A stretch of DNA of 64,000 bases from Limnohabitans lacus (GTDB taxonomy: Bacteria > Pseudomonadota > Gammaproteobacteria > Burkholderiales > Burkholderiaceae_C), in assembly GCF_030053395.1 (NCBI RefSeq), contig NZ_JASGBH010000008.1:1-64000 (forward strand), given 5' to 3'. A program made the translations under genes and the position numbers. This document shows, piece by piece, positions 9,401-20,379 of this stretch. The notes below the pieces were generated by a model. That model made no database searches, was not told the origin of the DNA, and saw nothing but the letters and a program-made list of their open reading frames with translations. Positions within the stretch are counted from its first letter, which is position 1; each line of letters opens with the position of its first letter.

Positions 9401-10716
9401 AGCAGGGGCTCAAAGGCCTGGATGCCCAAACGGTGCAGCGTTGGCGCACGGTTGAGCATGACGGGGTGCTCTTTGATGACCTCTTCCAAGATGTCCCAAA
9501 CCACCGGTGTACCGGCTTCGACTTCTTTCTTCGCGGCCTTGATGGTGGTCGCGATGCCCATGGCTTCGAGACGCGCAAAGATGAAGGGCTTGAACAACTC
9601 GATGGCCATCAACTTGGGCAAGCCGCACTGGTGCAGCTTCAGGGTTGGGCCCACGGTAATCACTGAACGACCGGAGTAGTCGACGCGCTTACCCAGCAAG
9701 TTCTGACGGAAACGTCCGCTCTTGCCTTTGATCATGTCGGCCAAAGACTTCAAGGCACGCTTGTTGGCGCCGGTCATGGCCTTGCCGCGACGGCCGTTGT
9801 CCAGCAAGCTGTCCACGGCTTCTTGCAACATGCGCTTTTCGTTGCGGGCAATGATTTCGGGCGCTTTCAATTCCAGCAAACGGCGCAGACGGCTGTTGCG
9901 GTTGATCACGCGGCGGTACAGGTCGTTCAGGTCGGAGGTCGCGAAGCGGCCACCGTCCAGTGGCACCAAAGGACGCAGGTCCGGTGGCAACACGGGCAGC
10001 ACTTCCAGCACCATCCACTCGGGCTTGATGCCGGACTTCTTGAACGCTTCCAGCACTTTCAGGCGCTTCGCGTTTTTCTTGACCTTGAGCTCGGAGCCCG
10101 TCAGGTCGCCGCGCAGACGTTCGATCTCGCTTTCGATGTCGATGCCTTGCAACAATTCCTTGATGCCTTCGGCGCCCATCTTGGCTTGGAATTCGTCGCC
10201 GTATTCCTTGACTTTGGCGTCGTAGTCGTCCTCAGACATGATGCTGAATTTCTTCAGCGGGGTCATGCCTGGATCGGTGACCACATAGGCTTCAAAGTAC
10301 AACACGCGCTCGATGTCGCGCAGCGTCATGTCGAGCACCAGGCCCAAACGCGATGGCAGCGACTTCAAGAACCAGATGTGGGCGCAAGGCGCGGCCAGGT
10401 CGATGTGACCCATGCGTTCGCGACGCACTTTGGTTTGCGTGACTTCAACGCCGCACTTCTCGCAGATCACGCCGCGGTGCTTGAGGCGCTTGTACTTGCC
10501 GCACAAGCATTCGTAGTCTTTGATGGGGCCAAAAATCTTGGCGCAAAACAGACCATCGCGCTCGGGCTTGAAGGTGCGGTAGTTGATGGTTTCAGGCTTT
10601 TTCACTTCGCCGAAAGACCAAGAACGGATCTTCTCGGGCGAGGCCAGACCGATGCGGATGGCATCGAAATGCTCATCGGGCGTGAACTGCTTGAACAGGT
10701 CGAGTAGTGATTTCAT
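6499..10716 (-). CDS. rpoC: RNA polymerase beta' subunit
   Basis: 1405 residues, full length for a betaproteobacterial beta'. The N-terminal zinc site reads [20 protein letters not shown]; the Mg-binding catalytic loop is [12 protein letters not shown] near residue 460; the trigger-loop region and the second zinc site ([19 protein letters not shown]) follow. It forms the catalytic core of RNA polymerase with RpoB, RpoA and RpoZ. It follows rpoB by 23 bp in the same operon and ends before a strong terminator. A 1013-residue open frame on the opposite strand is a composition shadow. Confidence 0.99.
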   Translation of the reverse strand: MKSLLDLFKQFTPDEHFDAIRIGLASPEKIRSWSFGEVKKPETINYRTFKPERDGLFCAKIFGPIKDYECLCGKYKRLKHRGVICEKCGVEVTQTKVRRERMGHIDLAAPCAHIWFLKSLPSRLGLVLDMTLRDIERVLYFEAYVVTDPGMTPLKKFSIMSEDDYDAKVKEYGDEFQAKMGAEGIKELLQGIDIESEIERLRGDLTGSELKVKKNAKRLKVLEAFKKSGIKPEWMVLEVLPVLPPDLRPLVPLDGGRFATSDLNDLYRRVINRNSRLRRLLELKAPEIIARNEKRMLQEAVDSLLDNGRRGKAMTGANKRALKSLADMIKGKSGRFRQNLLGKRVDYSGRSVITVGPTLKLHQCGLPKLMAIELFKPFIFARLEAMGIATTIKAAKKEVEAGTPVVWDILEEVIKEHPVMLNRAPTLHRLGIQAFEPLLIEGKAIQLHPLVCAAFNADFDGDQMAVHVPLSVEAQMEARTLMLASNNILFPASGEPSIVPSQDVVLGLYYTTRDRINAKGEGLIFADIGEVQRALDAGAVDLTAKVTVRMTEWTKNKATGEFESSVSMVDTTVGRALLSEILPKGLPFSNLNKALKKKEISKLINTSFRKCGLKETVVFADKLLQNGFRLATRAGISIGIDDMLVPPEKPGIIEAAEKEVKDIEQQYVSGLVTAGERYNKVVDIWGKAGDAVSKVMMDQLRKEKTIDRHGKEVEQESFNSIYMMADSGARGSAAQIRQLAGMRGLMAKPDGSIIETPITANFREGLNVLQYFISTHGARKGLADTALKTANSGYLTRRLVDVTQDLVVTELDCGTSDGSLMRAIVEGGEVIESLRDRILGRTAADDVLHPENRSVLAAAGTMLDEDLIDELEAAGVDEVKVRTALTCATRFGLCAKCYGRDLGRGGLVNNGEAVGVIAAQSIGEPGTQLTMRTFHIGGAASRAAVASSVEAKSNGIIGFNATMRYVTNSKGELVVIARSGEIIIHDEHGRERERHKVPYGAILSIKADQTIKAGTILANWDPLTRPIITEFAGQVKFENVEEGLTVAKQVDEVTGLSTLVVIDPKRRGAAKVVRPQVKLIDAQGKEVKIPGTDHSVTIGFQIGALIQVRDGMDVGPGEVLARIPVEGQKTRDITGGLPRVAELFEARSPKDKGMLAEITGTVSFGKETKGKVRLQITDPEGKVWDELIPKEKNILVHEGQVVNKGESIVDGPADPQDILRLLGIEELARYIVDEVQDVYRLQGVKINDKHIEVIVRQMLRRVVVENSGDSNYIAGEQVERSEMLNTNDALQRDGKIPATYSNLLLGITKASLSTDSFISAASFQETTRVLTEAAIMGKRDELRGLKENVIVGRLIPAGTGLAYHQARKVKDAMDDAERRAIADAEAADLAGESVEDAPADAGEAA

Positions 10717-10739
10717 GGTTTGAATCCTTTGCCTGTGAA

Positions 10740-13700
10740 TTAAGAACGCTCGAGCTCAATGTCAAGACCCAGCGAACGGATTTCCTTGACCAGCACGTTG
10801 AACGATTCGGGCATGCCCGCCTCGATGGAGTGTTCACCTTTGACGATGTTTTCGTAGACCTTGGTACGGCCTTGCACGTCGTCGGACTTGACGGTGAGCA
10901 TCTCTTGCAGGACGTAGGAGGCGCCATACGCTTCCAGCGCCCACACTTCCATCTCACCGAAACGCTGACCACCGAACTGCGCTTTACCACCCAGCGGCTG
11001 CTGTGTGACCAAGCTGTAAGGACCGGTCGAACGGGCGTGCATCTTGTCGTCCACCAAGTGGTGCAGCTTCAAGTAGTGCATGTAGCCGATGGTGGTTGGA
11101 CGGTCAAAGGCGTCGCCTGTGCGGCCGTCAAACAAGTTGGCTTGTGTGCGTGTGGCGGTCAGACCCTTGGCCTTGGCCAAGTCTTCTGGGTAAGCCAGTT
11201 GCAGCATCGCGCGGATTTCTTCTTCGGCAGCACCGTCGAAGACGGGCGAAGCGAAGGGGAAACCTTCTTTGAGGTTCTCGGCCATGGCCAAGACTTCGTC
11301 GTCGGTCAGTTGCGACAGGTCTTCCTTGCGGCCCAGACTGTTGTACAGCTGATCGAACAGCTTGCGCAGCTCAGCGATCTTTTCCAGACGCTGGGTTTCG
11401 GCCTGCAGCATGTTGCCGATGCGGTGACCGATGCCTTTGCCGGCCCAGCCCAAGTGAACTTCAAGCACCTGACCCACGTTCATGCGCGATGGCACGCCCA
11501 GGGGGTTCAACACGATGTCCGCGGGGGTACCGTCGGCCATGTAAGGCATGTCTTCGACGGGGACGATCTTGGAGACCACACCCTTGTTGCCGTGACGACC
11601 GGCCATCTTGTCACCGGGCTGCAAGCGGCGCTTGACGGCCAGGTAGACCTTGACCATCTTGAGCACGCCCGCTGGCAATTCGTCGCCTTGGGTGAGTTTC
11701 TTGCGCTTTTCTTCAAAGGACAGGTCGAAGCTGTGACGTGTTTGCTCCAACGAGTTCTTGATGGACTCGAGCTGACCGGCCACTTCGTCTTCGGCGGGGC
11801 GGATGTCGAACCAGTGGAACTTGTCCACGGACTCGAGGTAGGCCTTGTCGATCTTGGTCCCTTTGGCCAGTTTCTGAGGACCGCCATTGGCCACGCGACC
11901 AATCAGCAGTTTTTCGATACGGTCAAACGCGTCGGCTTCCACAATGCGCAGCTGGTCGTTCAGGTCCAGACGGAAGCGCTTGAGCTCGTCGTCAATGATC
12001 TGTTGGGCACGCTTGTCGCGCACGATGCCTTCACGGGTGAAGACCTGCACGTCGATCACAGTGCCTTGCGAGCCTTGGTCCACGCGCAGCGAGGTGTCTT
12101 TCACGTCCGAAGCCTTCTCGCCGAAGATGGCGCGCAGCAGCTTCTCTTCGGGTGTGAGCGTGGTCTCGCCTTTGGGGGTGACCTTGCCGACCAGCACGTC
12201 GCCGGGTTGCACTTCGGCACCCACGTAGATGATGCCGGAGTCGTCCAGTCGACCGAGTTGTTGCTCGGACAGGTTGGGGATATCGCGCGAAATTTCTTCG
12301 GCGCCCAACTTGGTGTCACGGGCCATGACCACGAGTTCTTCGATGTGGATCGAGGTGTAGCGGTCTTCGGCCACCACGCGCTCAGAGATCAAGATCGAAT
12401 CTTCGAAGTTGTAGCCGTTCCAGGGCATGAAGGCGATCAGCATGTTCTGACCGATGGCGATTTCGCCCAGGTCGGTCGAGGCGCCGTCGGCGATCACATC
12501 ACCCTTGGCCAGCTTGTCGCCACGCTTGACGATGGGGCGCTGGTGGATGTTGGTGTTTTGGTTGGAACGTTGGTATTTGATCAGGTTGTAGATGTCCACA
12601 CCGACTTCACCGGCCACGGCTTCCGCGTCGTTCACGCGGATGACGATGCGGGTGGCGTCCACATAGTCCACCACACCACCACGGGTGGCGGTGACCACGG
12701 TGCCGGAGTCGACCGCGGCGACGCGCTCGATGCCAGTACCGACCATGGGCTTTTCTGGGCGCAACACGGGCACCGCTTGACGCGACATGTTCGCACCCAT
12801 CAAGGCGCGGTTCGCATCGTCGTGCTCGAGGAAAGGCACCAAAGAGGCCGCGACCGACACGATCTGTGCAGGTGACACGTCCATGTATTGGATGCGCTCG
12901 GCGCCGCACAGGATGGATTCGCCTTTTTCACGCGCGGAGACCAGGTCACCGGTCAGCTTGCCTTCTTTGTCCAAAGCAGCGTTGGCCTGAGCGATGACGT
13001 ATTTGCCTTCTTCGATGGCCGACAGGTAGTCGATGTCCATCGTGACTTTGCCATCGATCACACGGCGGTACGGGGTTTCGATGAAACCGTACTCGTTGAG
13101 GCGGGCGTACAAAGCCAAAGAGTTGATCAGACCAATGTTCGGGCCTTCAGGCGTTTCGATGGGGCAGACGCGACCGTAGTGGGTCACGTGCACGTCACGC
13201 ACTTCAAAGCCGGCACGCTCGCGGGTCAAACCACCTGGGCCAAGAGCCGACACGCGGCGCTTGTGGGTGATCTCGGCCAGAGGGTTGGTCTGGTCCATGA
13301 ACTGCGACAACTGCGAAGCACCAAAGAACTCTTTCAACGCCGCCGAGATCGGCTTGGAGTTGATCAGGTCGTGCGGCATCAAAGGCTCTTGCTCGGCTTG
13401 GCCCAGACGCTCTTTCACAGCTTTTTCGATACGTGCCAGACCGGTACGGTACTGGTTTTCGGCCAATTCGCCCACGCAACGCACGCGGCGGTTGCCCAAG
13501 TGGTCGATGTCGTCGACTTCGCCATTGCCGTTGCGCAGATCCACCAAGATCTTGACCACGGCCAAGATGTCTTCGTTGGTCAACACCATGGGGCCTGTGG
13601 ACTCGCCACAGCCCACACGGGCGTTGAACTTCATACGGCCCACGCGCGACAGGTCGTAAGTGTCGGGGTTGTAGAACAGGCGCTGGAACAAAGCCTGCAC

Positions 13701-14864
13701 AGCGTCTTCTGTCGGTGGCTCGCCAGGGCGCATCATGCGGTAGATGGCCACGCGTGCAGCGAACTCATCCACGGTTTCATCGATGCGCAGGGTTTGCGAG
13801 ATGTACGCGCCTTGGTCCAGTTCGTTGGTGTAGATGCACTGAACGTCTTGGATGCCCGATGTGCGCAGCTTTTTCAGGAGGGCTTCGGTGACTTCTTCGT
13901 TGGCCTTGGCGATGATTTCACCCGTGTCGCCATCAACGATGGCTTTGGCGATCACGCGACCGATGAGGAAGTCTTCAGGGACGCTGATGTGCGTGGTGCC
14001 CGATTGCTCGAGCTCACGCGTGTGGCGCACGGTGATGCGCTTGTCTTTGGCCACCACCACTTTGCCGGACTTGTCGGTGATGTCAAAACGGGCGACTTCA
14101 CCACGCAGACGCTCGGCCACAAATTCCATTTGCGCGCCGCTGTCCATCAGGCGGAAGTTGTCGTTGACGAAGAAGTTCGCCAGGATCGATTCTGGGTTCA
14201 GGCCAATGGCCTTGAGCAGGATCGAAACAGGCATCTTGCGACGGCGGTCAACGCGGAAATACAAGATGTCTTTCGGGTCGAATTCAAAGTCGAGCCAAGA
14301 GCCGCGGTAAGGGATGATGCGGGCCGAGAACAGCAATTTGCCCGAGCTGTGGGTCTTGCCCTTGTCGTGTTCGAAGAACACGCCAGGCGAACGGTGCAAC
14401 TGAGACACGATCACGCGCTCGGTACCGTTGATGATGAAGGAGCCTTTGTCGGTCATCAAAGGCACTTCGCCCATGTAGACCTCTTGCTCTTTGACTTCCT
14501 TGACCACTTTGGACTGCGAGGTCGAAGACTCGCGGTCGTAAATAATGAGTTGAACGCGGGCACGCACTGCGGACGAGAACGTCAGACCACGGGTCTGGCA
14601 TTCGCGCACGTCAAAGGCAGGCTTGGCCAGGTTGTACTCAACAAACTTCATCTCCACAAAGCCGTTGTGCGAGACGATGGGGAATGCAGACTCAAACGCG
14701 GCTTGCAAACCCTCGTGTGTGCGTTTGGATGAGACAACACCCGCTTGCAGGAAAGACGTGTAAGCGTCTTTTTGCATTTGCAGCAGGTAAGGAACTTCGA
14801 GCACGCTCTCGCGGCTGCCGAAACTTTTGCGAATTCGCTTGCGTTCGGTATAGGAATAGGACAT
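10740..14864 (-). CDS. rpoB: RNA polymerase beta subunit
   Basis: 1374 residues, full length. The rifampicin region reads [20 protein letters not shown] followed by [17 protein letters not shown], a wild-type-looking cluster with Q, D, H, R and S at the usual positions. The C-terminal clamp region [20 protein letters not shown] is intact. It forms the active-centre cleft with RpoC. The gene is separated from rplL by about 250 bp holding a strong hairpin, which is where polymerase subunit and ribosomal protein output are set apart in related operons. Confidence 0.99.
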   Translation of the reverse strand: MSYSYTERKRIRKSFGSRESVLEVPYLLQMQKDAYTSFLQAGVVSSKRTHEGLQAAFESAFPIVSHNGFVEMKFVEYNLAKPAFDVRECQTRGLTFSSAVRARVQLIIYDRESSTSQSKVVKEVKEQEVYMGEVPLMTDKGSFIINGTERVIVSQLHRSPGVFFEHDKGKTHSSGKLLFSARIIPYRGSWLDFEFDPKDILYFRVDRRRKMPVSILLKAIGLNPESILANFFVNDNFRLMDSGAQMEFVAERLRGEVARFDITDKSGKVVVAKDKRITVRHTRELEQSGTTHISVPEDFLIGRVIAKAIVDGDTGEIIAKANEEVTEALLKKLRTSGIQDVQCIYTNELDQGAYISQTLRIDETVDEFAARVAIYRMMRPGEPPTEDAVQALFQRLFYNPDTYDLSRVGRMKFNARVGCGESTGPMVLTNEDILAVVKILVDLRNGNGEVDDIDHLGNRRVRCVGELAENQYRTGLARIEKAVKERLGQAEQEPLMPHDLINSKPISAALKEFFGASQLSQFMDQTNPLAEITHKRRVSALGPGGLTRERAGFEVRDVHVTHYGRVCPIETPEGPNIGLINSLALYARLNEYGFIETPYRRVIDGKVTMDIDYLSAIEEGKYVIAQANAALDKEGKLTGDLVSAREKGESILCGAERIQYMDVSPAQIVSVAASLVPFLEHDDANRALMGANMSRQAVPVLRPEKPMVGTGIERVAAVDSGTVVTATRGGVVDYVDATRIVIRVNDAEAVAGEVGVDIYNLIKYQRSNQNTNIHQRPIVKRGDKLAKGDVIADGASTDLGEIAIGQNMLIAFMPWNGYNFEDSILISERVVAEDRYTSIHIEELVVMARDTKLGAEEISRDIPNLSEQQLGRLDDSGIIYVGAEVQPGDVLVGKVTPKGETTLTPEEKLLRAIFGEKASDVKDTSLRVDQGSQGTVIDVQVFTREGIVRDKRAQQIIDDELKRFRLDLNDQLRIVEADAFDRIEKLLIGRVANGGPQKLAKGTKIDKAYLESVDKFHWFDIRPAEDEVAGQLESIKNSLEQTRHSFDLSFEEKRKKLTQGDELPAGVLKMVKVYLAVKRRLQPGDKMAGRHGNKGVVSKIVPVEDMPYMADGTPADIVLNPLGVPSRMNVGQVLEVHLGWAGKGIGHRIGNMLQAETQRLEKIAELRKLFDQLYNSLGRKEDLSQLTDDEVLAMAENLKEGFPFASPVFDGAAEEEIRAMLQLAYPEDLAKAKGLTATRTQANLFDGRTGDAFDRPTTIGYMHYLKLHHLVDDKMHARSTGPYSLVTQQPLGGKAQFGGQRFGEMEVWALEAYGASYVLQEMLTVKSDDVQGRTKVYENIVKGEHSIEAGMPESFNVLVKEIRSLGLDIELERS

Positions 14865-15068
14865 GAGATCTCCGGGCTTGATCTTTCAGGACTGGGTGCC
14901 AAGAGTGCTTTTGGCACTCTCAACGGGCTTGGCGGCTGGCCTCTACCAGCGTTGGCGGACGATTGCGCATTGCACGCAACCCGAACCAAGGGTCTTCTGC
15001 AGTCGGGTCAGAAGACACTGAAAAACAGCCCCAAACAAGCTGCTTTTCGGTGCGCTCTTCAAGCACCA

Positions 15069-15101
15069 AAGGCTGGAGGCCCTTGCGGACACTCCAGCCT
15101 T
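15069..15101 (-). promoter_or_regulatory. rplL–rpoB intergenic hairpin (attenuator or processing site)
   Basis: A perfect 10-bp stem AAGGCTGGAG/CTCCAGCCTT with a 13-nt loop, 14 bp after the rplL stop codon on the minus strand. It is not followed by a T run, so it looks more like a leaky terminator or an RNase III-type processing site than a full terminator. The remaining ~200 bp before rpoB show no further strong structure. Confidence 0.7.
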
Positions 15102-15115
15102 GGAACGAGACCGAA

Positions 15116-15493
15116 TTACTTGAGTTCGGCCTTGGCGCCAGCTTCTTCCAGCTTTTTCTTAGCGGCTTCAGCGTCAGCTTTTGGCAGGCCTTCTTTGACG
15201 GCCTTAGGAGCGCCGTCCACCAGGTCTTTGGCTTCTTTCAAGCCCAGACCGGTGATTTCGCGCACAGCTTTAATCACGGACACTTTGTTGGCGCCAGCTT
15301 CGACCAGAACGACGTTGAAGTCGGTCTTCTCTTCAGCAGCAGCACCACCAGCAGCAGCGCCGCCAGCAGCAGGAGCGGCCATAGCAGCAGCGCTCACACC
15401 AAATTTCTCTTCGATGGCTTTCACCAGGTCGTTGAGTTCCATGACCGTCATGCTGTCCAGCGCGGTCAAAAATGCGTCTTTATCGAATGCCAT
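15116..15493 (-). CDS. rplL: 50S ribosomal protein L7/L12
   Basis: 125 residues. An N-terminal dimerisation helix ([20 protein letters not shown]) is followed by an Ala/Gly-rich hinge at about 35–52 and the conserved C-terminal domain ([20 protein letters not shown] … [20 protein letters not shown]). It forms the stalk that recruits translational GTPases. It lies 40 bp after rplJ, whose product anchors it to the ribosome. Confidence 0.99.
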   Translation of the reverse strand: MAFDKDAFLTALDSMTVMELNDLVKAIEEKFGVSAAAMAAPAAGGAAAGGAAAEEKTDFNVVLVEAGANKVSVIKAVREITGLGLKEAKDLVDGAPKAVKEGLPKADAEAAKKKLEEAGAKAELK

Positions 15494-15533
15494 TTTTATT
15501 TCCTAACAATTGGTTAAAACACGAACGCTGGCC

Positions 15534-16040
15534 TTAAGCGGCAACAGCTTCGCCTTCGCCTTTTTTGGCCGCCAAAGCGCCCAACACCACTGCGGTGCGA
15601 GACATCGGCGACATCAACAAGCCACACAACTGAGCCAACAACACTTCTTTCGAAGGGATGCTTGCCAATTGCTTAACGCCGTTCACGTCCAAAGCTTTGC
15701 CTGCAAATGCGCCTGCACGAATGACCAACTTGTCGTTGGTTTTCGCGAAGTCAGCCACCACTTTCGCGGCGGCAACTGCATCTTCAGAGAAGCCGTAGAT
15801 CAGCGGACCGGTCATCTGGTCGGCGACAACTTCAAACTGGCTTCCAGCCACAGCACGGCGAGCCAAGGTGTTTTTCAACACGCTCAGCGAAACGCCTTGG
15901 CTGCGGGCTTTGACGCGCAGGTTGGTCATGTCAGCGACCGTGATACCACGGTATTCCGCAATCACCAGCGTTTGAGCTTTAGCGGCGAGGTCGGTCACTT
16001 CGGTGATGACCGCTTCTTTCTCACTGCGATTCAGACTCAA
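15534..16040 (-). CDS. rplJ: 50S ribosomal protein L10
   Basis: 168 residues, with [20 protein letters not shown] and [13 protein letters not shown] at the N-terminus and a C-terminal helix for L7/L12 dimers. It binds 23S rRNA at the stalk base and, in complex with L12, represses its own mRNA. The L10-leader structure 98 nt upstream supports the same control here. AGGAG lies ahead of the start. Confidence 0.98.
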   Translation of the reverse strand: MSLNRSEKEAVITEVTDLAAKAQTLVIAEYRGITVADMTNLRVKARSQGVSLSVLKNTLARRAVAGSQFEVVADQMTGPLIYGFSEDAVAAAKVVADFAKTNDKLVIRAGAFAGKALDVNGVKQLASIPSKEVLLAQLCGLLMSPMSRTAVVLGALAAKKGEGEAVAA

Positions 16041-16137
16041 GGTCTACTCCTTTATATGTGTCTTCGGGTTGCCCCTTGTACACGCCTATTTGCAGCGACC
16101 AACTGTTTTGGATTGATATCCATCTGCAGCGGGATCG

Positions 16138-16222
16138 CCATCTGCGTTGGCCCAAACCTTCAGCGCGGGCTGTCGGTTTGTTGATTAAGCACAGCGGTGT
16201 GTGCACCAACGGTCTTGGATGG
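16138..16222 (-). ncRNA. L10 leader (ribosomal protein autoregulatory mRNA element)
   Basis: In the 259-nt gap between rplA and rplJ the minus strand folds with an outer stem CCATC/GATGG, an internal loop CAAGAC opposite CA, and an inner stem CGTTGG/CCAACG. This asymmetric kink-like layout is that of the bacterial L10 leader, which binds the L10–(L12) complex to repress rplJL. Just upstream is another hairpin (16221–16252; GCTGCTGATC against GGTCAGCAG) that may serve processing or attenuation. The stems are read directly; the Rfam family assignment is by recognition. Confidence 0.75.
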
Positions 16223-16299
16223 CCTGCTGACCCTTTGCAAGATCAGCAGCCCACCACATTGAGCAGGCCTTTCGGACCGCTCAAATTTTTTTACCGCAA

Positions 16300-16995
16300 T
16301 CAAGCTGCGATGGATTGTGTGTCGACGCGAACGCCCACACCCATGGTCGAGGACACAGCGACTTTGCGCAGGTAAACACCCTTGCTGGTGGCCGGCTTGG
16401 CTTTCACCAAAGCTTCGATCAATGCAGCCAAGTTGCCTTGCAACTTGTCAGAGTCGAACGAACGACGACCGATGGTGCCGTGCACGATACCGGCTTTGTC
16501 CACGCGGAACTGCACTTGACCAGCTTTCGCGTTCTTCACAGCGGTGGCCACATCAGGCGTCACGGTACCGACTTTGGGGTTAGGCATCAGGCCACGTGGG
16601 CCCAAGATCTGACCCAAAGTACCCACAACGCGCATGGCGTCAGGGGCAGCGATCACCACGTCGAAAGGCATGTCACCGGCCTTGACCATCGCGGCCAGGT
16701 CGTCCATACCCACCACGTCAGCACCAGCGGCTTTGGCTTCTTCAGCCTTGGCGCCTTGTGCGAAAACGGCCACGCGAGCGGTTTTGCCAGTGCCGTTTGG
16801 CAAGACAACAGCACCACGAACCACTTGGTCAGATTTCTTGGCATCGATACCGAGTTGCACAGCCACGTCGATGGACTCATCGAACTTGGCGGTGGCAGCT
16901 TCTTTGACGATGACCAAAGCGTCAGCCAGGGCGTACAGCTTGTTGCTGTCGACTTTGCCGGCCAGGGCTTTTTGTTTTTTGGTGAGCTTGGACAT
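16300..16995 (-). CDS. rplA: 50S ribosomal protein L1
   Basis: 231 residues, normal length. Conserved stretches include [40 protein letters not shown] and [20 protein letters not shown]. It binds the L1 stalk of 23S rRNA and in many bacteria represses rplKA translation by binding the mRNA. The start codon abuts the rplK stop codon with no gap. Confidence 0.99.
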   Translation of the reverse strand: MSKLTKKQKALAGKVDSNKLYALADALVIVKEAATAKFDESIDVAVQLGIDAKKSDQVVRGAVVLPNGTGKTARVAVFAQGAKAEEAKAAGADVVGMDDLAAMVKAGDMPFDVVIAAPDAMRVVGTLGQILGPRGLMPNPKVGTVTPDVATAVKNAKAGQVQFRVDKAGIVHGTIGRRSFDSDKLQGNLAALIEALVKAKPATSKGVYLRKVAVSSTMGVGVRVDTQSIAA

Positions 16996-17427
16996 TTACA
17001 CGCCCTCCACATTCACGCCCATGGAACGGGCAGTACCAGCGATGGTGCGAACAGCTGCGTCCAAATCGGCCGCTGTCAGATCTTTCATCTTGGTCTTGGC
17101 GATTTCTTCCAGCTGAGCGCGGGTGATCTTGCCGACCTTTTCCAGACCTGGCTTGGTCGAAGCCTTGTCGATCTTGATGGACTTCTTGATCAAGGTCGCA
17201 GCAGGTGGCGTCTTGATGATGAAGGTGAAGGACTTGTCTGCAAAAGCAGTGATGACCACTGGCAATGGCAGACCGGGCTCAACGCCTTGGGTCTGGGCGT
17301 TGAACGCCTTGCAGAATTCCATGATGTTCAAACCACGTTGACCCAATGCTGGGCCAATAGGTGGCGATGGATTGGCTTTACCAGCTGGAACTTGCAGCTT
17401 GATGAAGCCGACGATTTTCTTCGCCAT
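16996..17427 (-). CDS. rplK: 50S ribosomal protein L11
   Basis: 143 residues. The N-terminal proline-rich thiostrepton-binding part ([22 protein letters not shown]) and the C-terminal rRNA-binding domain ([20 protein letters not shown]) are intact. It sits at the GTPase-associated centre. AAGGAG precedes the start. First of the rplKA pair. Confidence 0.99.
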   Translation of the reverse strand: MAKKIVGFIKLQVPAGKANPSPPIGPALGQRGLNIMEFCKAFNAQTQGVEPGLPLPVVITAFADKSFTFIIKTPPAATLIKKSIKIDKASTKPGLEKVGKITRAQLEEIAKTKMKDLTAADLDAAVRTIAGTARSMGVNVEGV

Positions 17428-17474
17428 GCTTTTCTCCTTGCGGGTGATAACGCCCTGTCCTTTCGGACCTCGAG

Positions 17475-17524
17475 CTTCCCGGGGTTAACGACTCACTTGC
17501 AATGTCTGGCGCCGAGTCGGGAAG
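17475..17524 (-). promoter_or_regulatory. Stem-loop in the rplK leader
   Basis: In the 123-bp gap between nusG and rplK, CTTCCCG pairs with CGGGAAG and the nested CGACTC with GAGTCG. It may be the L1 feedback site or a processing hairpin; the sequence alone does not decide. Confidence 0.4.
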
Positions 17525-17550
17525 CGCCAAACAGAAAATTTGAAGACCGA

Positions 17551-18132
17551 TCAGGTCTTTTCGACTTGGCTGAACTCCAACTCGACGGGTGTTGCGCGAC
17601 CGAAAATGGTCACCGACACGCGCATCTTGTTGCGCTCGTAGTTGACTTCTTCAACGGTGCCATTGAAGTCGGTGAATGGACCTTCCTTGACGCGGATGTA
17701 TTCACCCACCTCAAACTCGACCTTGTGACGCGGCTTGTCTGTGCCCTCTTGCATCTGACTCACGATTTTCGCGACGTCAGACTCAGAAATAGGTGCAGGA
17801 CGGTTTTTGGCGCCACCCACAAAGCCTGTGACTTTGTTGGTGTGCTTGACCAGGTGCCAAGTTTCGTCATCCATCACCATTTCCACCAGCACATAGCCAG
17901 GGAAGAACTTGCGTTCTGTGGTGCGCTTTTGACCATTCTTGACTTCCACCACTTCTTCGGTGGGCACCAAGATGCGGCCAAATTTGGACTCCATTCCCGA
18001 GCGCGCGATGCGCTCGATGATGTTGCGCTCGACAGCCTTCTCCATGCCGGAGTAGGCATGAACCACATACCACTTCAGGTCAGGATTGGTGGACGAACCC
18101 GCCATGGGCGCGTTGACTACAGCATCGTTCAT
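17551..18132 (-). CDS. nusG: Transcription termination/antitermination factor NusG
   Basis: 193 residues from the ATG at 18132, which overlaps the secE stop codon by one base (TAATG); a longer frame would lie inside secE. The NGN domain is seen in [19 protein letters not shown] and [20 protein letters not shown]; the C-terminal KOW domain in [20 protein letters not shown]. NusG binds RNA polymerase and couples it to the ribosome and Rho. The overlap implies translational coupling with secE. Confidence 0.97.
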   Translation of the reverse strand: MNDAVVNAPMAGSSTNPDLKWYVVHAYSGMEKAVERNIIERIARSGMESKFGRILVPTEEVVEVKNGQKRTTERKFFPGYVLVEMVMDDETWHLVKHTNKVTGFVGGAKNRPAPISESDVAKIVSQMQEGTDKPRHKVEFEVGEYIRVKEGPFTDFNGTVEEVNYERNKMRVSVTIFGRATPVELEFSQVEKT

Positions 18133-18515
18133 TATTTTTTCCACCCAAGAATCAGATCGTAAAAAACCCATTCCAGAGTTTTGTCGGTGAGCCATAAGAA
18201 CACGGCCATCACCACCACAAAGCCAAACACATAAGCAGTGATTTGCATCGCTTCTTTGCGCTCAGGCCAAACCACCTTCTTGACTTCACGAACCGCATCG
18301 CGGCCAAAAGCCAGGAGCTGACGCCCCGTCTCGGAAGTGAAAAACACTGCCACAGCAGCCGCCAAGCCCACCAGCAGGCCAGCCCACTGAACCAGACTGC
18401 CTTGCGCGCTCAGCATGGAAAAAGCCACCAACGCAGCAATCACCAATGCACCCGCCACAGCCAAGCGCATTTTGTCGCCAGAGGCGCTCACAGTTTGTAC
18501 TTCAGACGTTGCCAT
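18132..18515 (-). CDS. secE: Preprotein translocase subunit SecE
   Basis: 127 residues from MATSEVQ (ATG at 18515), the same length as the E. coli protein. It has three hydrophobic spans: two N-terminal ([20 protein letters not shown] and [16 protein letters not shown]) and the conserved third ([20 protein letters not shown]), preceded by the amphipathic motif [18 protein letters not shown]. It clamps SecY in the inner membrane. secE–nusG order is conserved in most bacteria. Confidence 0.96.
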   Translation of the reverse strand: MATSEVQTVSASGDKMRLAVAGALVIAALVAFSMLSAQGSLVQWAGLLVGLAAAVAVFFTSETGRQLLAFGRDAVREVKKVVWPERKEAMQITAYVFGFVVVMAVFLWLTDKTLEWVFYDLILGWKK

Positions 18516-18570
18516 ACGGCTTGGAAACCTTTTTTGCACCTCGAAAATCAAGGCGCTTATCAGACAAGGA

Positions 18571-18593
18571 AGCCCGCTAGAGTCTAGCGGGCT
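18571..18593 (-). terminator. Strong hairpin between tRNA-Trp and secE
   Basis: AGCCCGCTAGA and TCTAGCGGGCT form a near-perfect 11-bp inverted repeat followed by TTCCTTGTCT on the minus strand. The weak T run suggests partial termination or a processing site. A smaller hairpin CCACCT/AGGTGG follows tRNA-Trp at 18601–18616. Confidence 0.55.
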
Positions 18594-18613
18594 TGAAAAT
18601 CCACCTTTTCAGG

Positions 18614-18689
18614 TGGCAGGGGCAGTAGGAATCGAACCTACAACCTTCGGTTTTGGAGACCGACGCTCTGCCAATTGAGCTATACCCCT
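18614..18689 (-). tRNA. tRNA-Trp (CCA)
   Basis: 76 nt with encoded CCA end, acceptor AGGGGTA/TGCCCCT, anticodon loop CTCCAAA with anticodon CCA, T loop TTCGATT. It lies 11 bp after the tuf stop codon, inside the tuf–secE gap, as in many betaproteobacteria. Confidence 0.97.
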
Positions 18690-18700
18690 ACGAAAACCTC

Positions 18701-19891
18701 TTAAGCGATGATCTTGGCAACCACGCCAGCGCCGACGGTACGGCCGCCTTCGCGGATAGCGAAACGCAGACCTTCTTCCATGGCGATGGGGTTGATCAAC
18801 TTCACAGTGATCGACACGTTGTCGCCAGGCATCACCATCTCTTTGCCTTCTGGCAATTCGATCGCGCCGGTCACGTCAGTCGTACGGAAGTAGAACTGAG
18901 GGCGGTAGTTGTTGAAGAAAGGCGTGTGACGGCCACCTTCGTCTTTGGACAAGACATAGATCTCGCCCGTGAAGTGGGTGTGGGGCTTGATCGAGCCGGG
19001 CTTGCACAGCACTTGGCCGCGCTCGACGTCTTCGCGCTTGGTGCCGCGCAACAAGATACCGACGTTGTCGCCAGCTTGACCTTGGTCCAGCAGCTTGCGG
19101 AACATCTCAACGCCTGTGCAAGTGGTCTTGACGGTGTCTTTGATACCCACGATTTCGATTTCTTCGCCGACTTTGACGATACCGCGCTCGATACGGCCAG
19201 TCACCACAGTGCCGCGACCAGAGATCGAGAACACGTCTTCCACGGGCATCAAGAATGCGCCGTCCACTGCGCGGTCAGGCGTAGGGATGTATGTGTCCAA
19301 AGCTTCGGCCAACTTGAAGATGGCTTGCTCGCCCAGAGGACCTTTGTCGCCTTCCAGAGCCAGCTTGGCGGAACCTTGCACGATGGGGGTGTCGTCGCCT
19401 GGGAAGTCGTACTTGGACAACAACTCGCGAACTTCCATCTCGACCAGTTCCAACAACTCAGCGTCGTCAACCATGTCGCACTTGTTCAGGAACACGATGA
19501 TGTAAGGCACGCCCACTTGACGGGCCAACAAGATGTGCTCGCGGGTCTGAGGCATAGGGCCGTCAGCAGCGGAGCAAACCAAAATAGCGCCATCCATCTG
19601 AGCAGCGCCAGTGATCATGTTCTTCACATAGTCAGCGTGGCCAGGGCAGTCCACGTGAGCGTAGTGACGGTTTTCTGTTTCGTACTCAACGTGAGCGGTG
19701 TTGATCGTGATACCACGAGCTTTTTCTTCGGGCGCTGCGTCGATCTGGTCGTACGCTTTGGCAGCACCGCCGAACTTGGCAGCCAACACGGTGGTGATGG
19801 CAGCAGTCAGTGTGGTCTTGCCGTGGTCAACGTGACCGATGGTGCCAACGTTGACGTGCGGTTTGGTCCGCTCAAATTTCTCTTTTGCCAT
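18701..19891 (-). CDS. tuf: Elongation factor Tu
   Basis: 396 residues. G-domain motifs are G1 [10 protein letters not shown]3 [12 protein letters not shown] and G4 NKCDMVDD; domains II and III are complete to the C-terminus [13 protein letters not shown]. It delivers aminoacyl-tRNA to the ribosome. It lies in a Tyr–Gly–Thr-tRNA–tuf–Trp-tRNA unit like the E. coli tufB operon. A second tuf copy, usual in these bacteria, is not in this window. Confidence 0.99.
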   Translation of the reverse strand: MAKEKFERTKPHVNVGTIGHVDHGKTTLTAAITTVLAAKFGGAAKAYDQIDAAPEEKARGITINTAHVEYETENRHYAHVDCPGHADYVKNMITGAAQMDGAILVCSAADGPMPQTREHILLARQVGVPYIIVFLNKCDMVDDAELLELVEMEVRELLSKYDFPGDDTPIVQGSAKLALEGDKGPLGEQAIFKLAEALDTYIPTPDRAVDGAFLMPVEDVFSISGRGTVVTGRIERGIVKVGEEIEIVGIKDTVKTTCTGVEMFRKLLDQGQAGDNVGILLRGTKREDVERGQVLCKPGSIKPHTHFTGEIYVLSKDEGGRHTPFFNNYRPQFYFRTTDVTGAIELPEGKEMVMPGDNVSITVKLINPIAMEEGLRFAIREGGRTVGAGVVAKIIA

Positions 19892-19965
19892 TTTTTCAAC
19901 TCCGAAAAGTAATGATCAACAACCAAGACAGAGGGGCGCACAACTTGCGTTGAACGCCCCATAAC

Positions 19966-20040
<75 letters not shown>

Positions 20041-20069
20041 GAAAATCTTGACCAACCCTGCCGAATGAC

Positions 20070-20143
20070 TGGAGCGGGAAACGGGAATCGAACCCGTGTC
20101 ATTAGCTTGGAAGGCTAAGGTTCTACCATTGAACTACTCCCGC
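20070..20143 (-). tRNA. tRNA-Gly (TCC)
   Basis: 74 nt with CCA end, acceptor GCGGGAG/TTCCCGC, anticodon TCC in a CTTCCAA loop, T loop TTCGATT. Second in the Tyr–Gly–Thr cluster. Confidence 0.97.
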
Positions 20144-20232
20144 ACTGATTGCGTCGCATGAGTGGCTGCAACGCCAATGCTTGGAAACCATTTCCAAATG
20201 CTCTACTTGTCAACCGACATAAGCCAGTTTGC

Positions 20233-20318
20233 TGGTGGAGGAGACTGGATTCGAACCAGTGTAGGCGTAAGCCAACAGATTTACAGTCTGCCCCCTTTAG
20301 CCACTCGGGCACCCCTCC
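20233..20318 (-). tRNA. tRNA-Tyr (GTA)
   Basis: 86 nt with CCA end and the long variable arm of class II tRNAs (GGCTTACGCC). Acceptor GGAGGGG/TCTCCTCC region, anticodon GTA in a CTGTAAA loop. First gene of the tRNA–tuf operon, just after the promoter. Confidence 0.97.
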
Positions 20319-20333
20319 AGAAGCGAGTCTTAG

Positions 20334-20363
20334 ATTATGCCATCATTTCTTTGACTCCCGCAA
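20334..20363 (-). promoter_or_regulatory. Promoter of the tRNA-Tyr–Gly–Thr–tuf operon
   Basis: On the minus strand TTGCGG (-35, 20358–20363) is separated by 18 bp from CATAAT (-10, 20334–20339), 15 bp before tRNA-Tyr. It sits directly after the end of ung. Confidence 0.7.
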
Positions 20364-20379
20364 GATCGCTGAAAAGTTT

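Noticed and set aside
6625..9666. 1013-codon open frame on the plus strand across rpoC
   Set aside because: It is antisense to the conserved rpoC reading frame and has low-complexity His/Gly/Val-rich composition typical of a high-GC shadow frame.
10707..14732. Long plus-strand frames (722 and 614 codons) across rpoB
   Set aside because: Shadows of rpoB, without ribosome sites or recognisable domains.
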